DNA of 64,000 bases, from NCBI RefSeq assembly GCF_900101395.1, contig NZ_FMZO01000007.1, positions 184,764 to 248,763 on the forward strand, given 5' to 3'. Both the position numbers and the translations under genes were made by a program. The notes below the pieces were generated by a model, which worked only from the letters and a program-made list of their open reading frames with translations, did no database searches and had not been told where the DNA came from. The DNA is from Niabella drilacis (GTDB lineage Bacteria; Bacteroidota; Bacteroidia; Chitinophagales; Chitinophagaceae). This document shows, piece after piece, positions 63,375-64,000 of this stretch; position 1 is the first letter of the stretch, and each line of letters starts with the position of its first letter.

Positions 63375-63406
63375 TTTGGTGATTTGAAAAAAAGGTTTTA
63401 CCTTTG
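63375..63406 (+). promoter_or_regulatory. rRNA promoter P3
   Basis: TTTG (63375-63378), 20 nt, then TACCTTTG (63399-63406), exact consensus, followed by CAACCCCG. This is the nearest promoter, about 290 bp before 16S. Confidence 0.7.
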
Positions 63407-63480
63407 CAACCCCGAAGCGGAAGAAAAGAAAGGGTTTAGTTCTTAAAAAAAATAAATGATACGGTGTTTAAGGCGCGAAG

Positions 63481-63497
63481 CTGGTTCGAGTCCGGCG
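63481..63497 (+). other. tRNA T-arm-like motif in the 16S leader
   Basis: GCTGG-TTCGAGT-CCGGC forms a 5-bp stem with the 7-base loop TTCGAGT, the canonical T arm of a tRNA. No full tRNA cloverleaf surrounds it. It may be a tRNA relic inserted in the leader. Confidence 0.5.
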
Positions 63498-63696
63498 GTA
63501 TTGACAAATTTGTTGGAGTTGCCTTTTAGGGGTAATGAAGGCGAAAAGATCTTTGAAAGTATGGAAACAATAGCACAATTCAGTCACATTATGTTGTGAC
63601 AACGAAAAGGTAAGTCAAAAAGCAAATAACATTAGATTTTTGGCACGTTAATTTTTCTCTTGAGAATTTTTAGATGTCAGTAAGTCAAACTCATTT

Positions 63697-64000
<304 letters not shown>

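Overview
The window looks like chromosomal DNA of a Bacteroidota bacterium, most likely family Chitinophagaceae. The grounds are paired SusC/SusD proteins, an ECF sigma/FecR pair, LytS/LytTR signalling, Bacteroidota promoter words (TTG, about 19 nt, TAnnTTTG) and the start of a 16S rRNA gene at the right end. Genus cannot be fixed from here.

Layout. 1-4 kb: an ArsR/TlpA/rhodanese operon with a clear ArsR-type operator, divergent from a DUF6660-like protein and a TonB-dependent receptor. 4.5-8.7 kb: a decaying carbohydrate locus with an intact GH127 and an intact GH10 xylanase, flanked by the stump of a propeller sensor and the stump of a sugar symporter. 8.8-10.9 kb: a helix-turn-helix protein, a DUF6266 protein, 10- and 11-bp tandem arrays and a dead IS481-type transposase. 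11-20.3 kb: sigma factor, FecR, SusC, SusD, a GHL15-type glycosidase and a PKD lipoprotein, a complete glycan-uptake locus. 20.3-32.9 kb: small lipoproteins, membrane proteins and gene scraps, including an Imm11-like protein, DKNYY, STM3941-like, DUF3592 and lipocalin-like proteins, with no toxin visible. 33-34.9 kb: a membrane-bound TPR/HTH regulator. 35.9-44.8 kb: large surface or secreted proteins, among them an aegerolysin-like/peptidase-like protein with 60-residue repeats and two proteins with a peculiar C-terminus. 45.2-50.6 kb: two LytS kinases and one LytTR regulator. 50.8-51.3 kb: serine recombinase remnant and tRNA-Glu. 51.5-61.7 kb: mostly housekeeping genes (gap, pgk, dgkA, two lemA, two TPM proteins, truA). 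61.7-62.7 kb: a glycosyltransferase. 63.0-64.0 kb: three tandem rRNA promoters and the 5' part of 16S rRNA.

Two readings stand out. First, two intact proteins and one remnant end in the same arrangement: a fibronectin-III-like domain appears interrupted by a transmembrane hairpin whose second helix ends in a lipobox-like cysteine, followed by a 38-41 residue tail carrying the last strands of the domain (IAQxDxDG...SKI). This could be an internal lipoprotein signal that yields a lipidated strand holding the domain at the membrane. Second, degenerate copies of the 3' end and terminator of tRNA-Glu lie at about 4.1, 20.9 and 28.8 kb in the same orientation as the real tRNA at 51.2 kb, all on its 3' side, as serial insertion of islands at that tRNA would leave. 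Both are inferences from reading the sequence by eye and need alignment or experiment.
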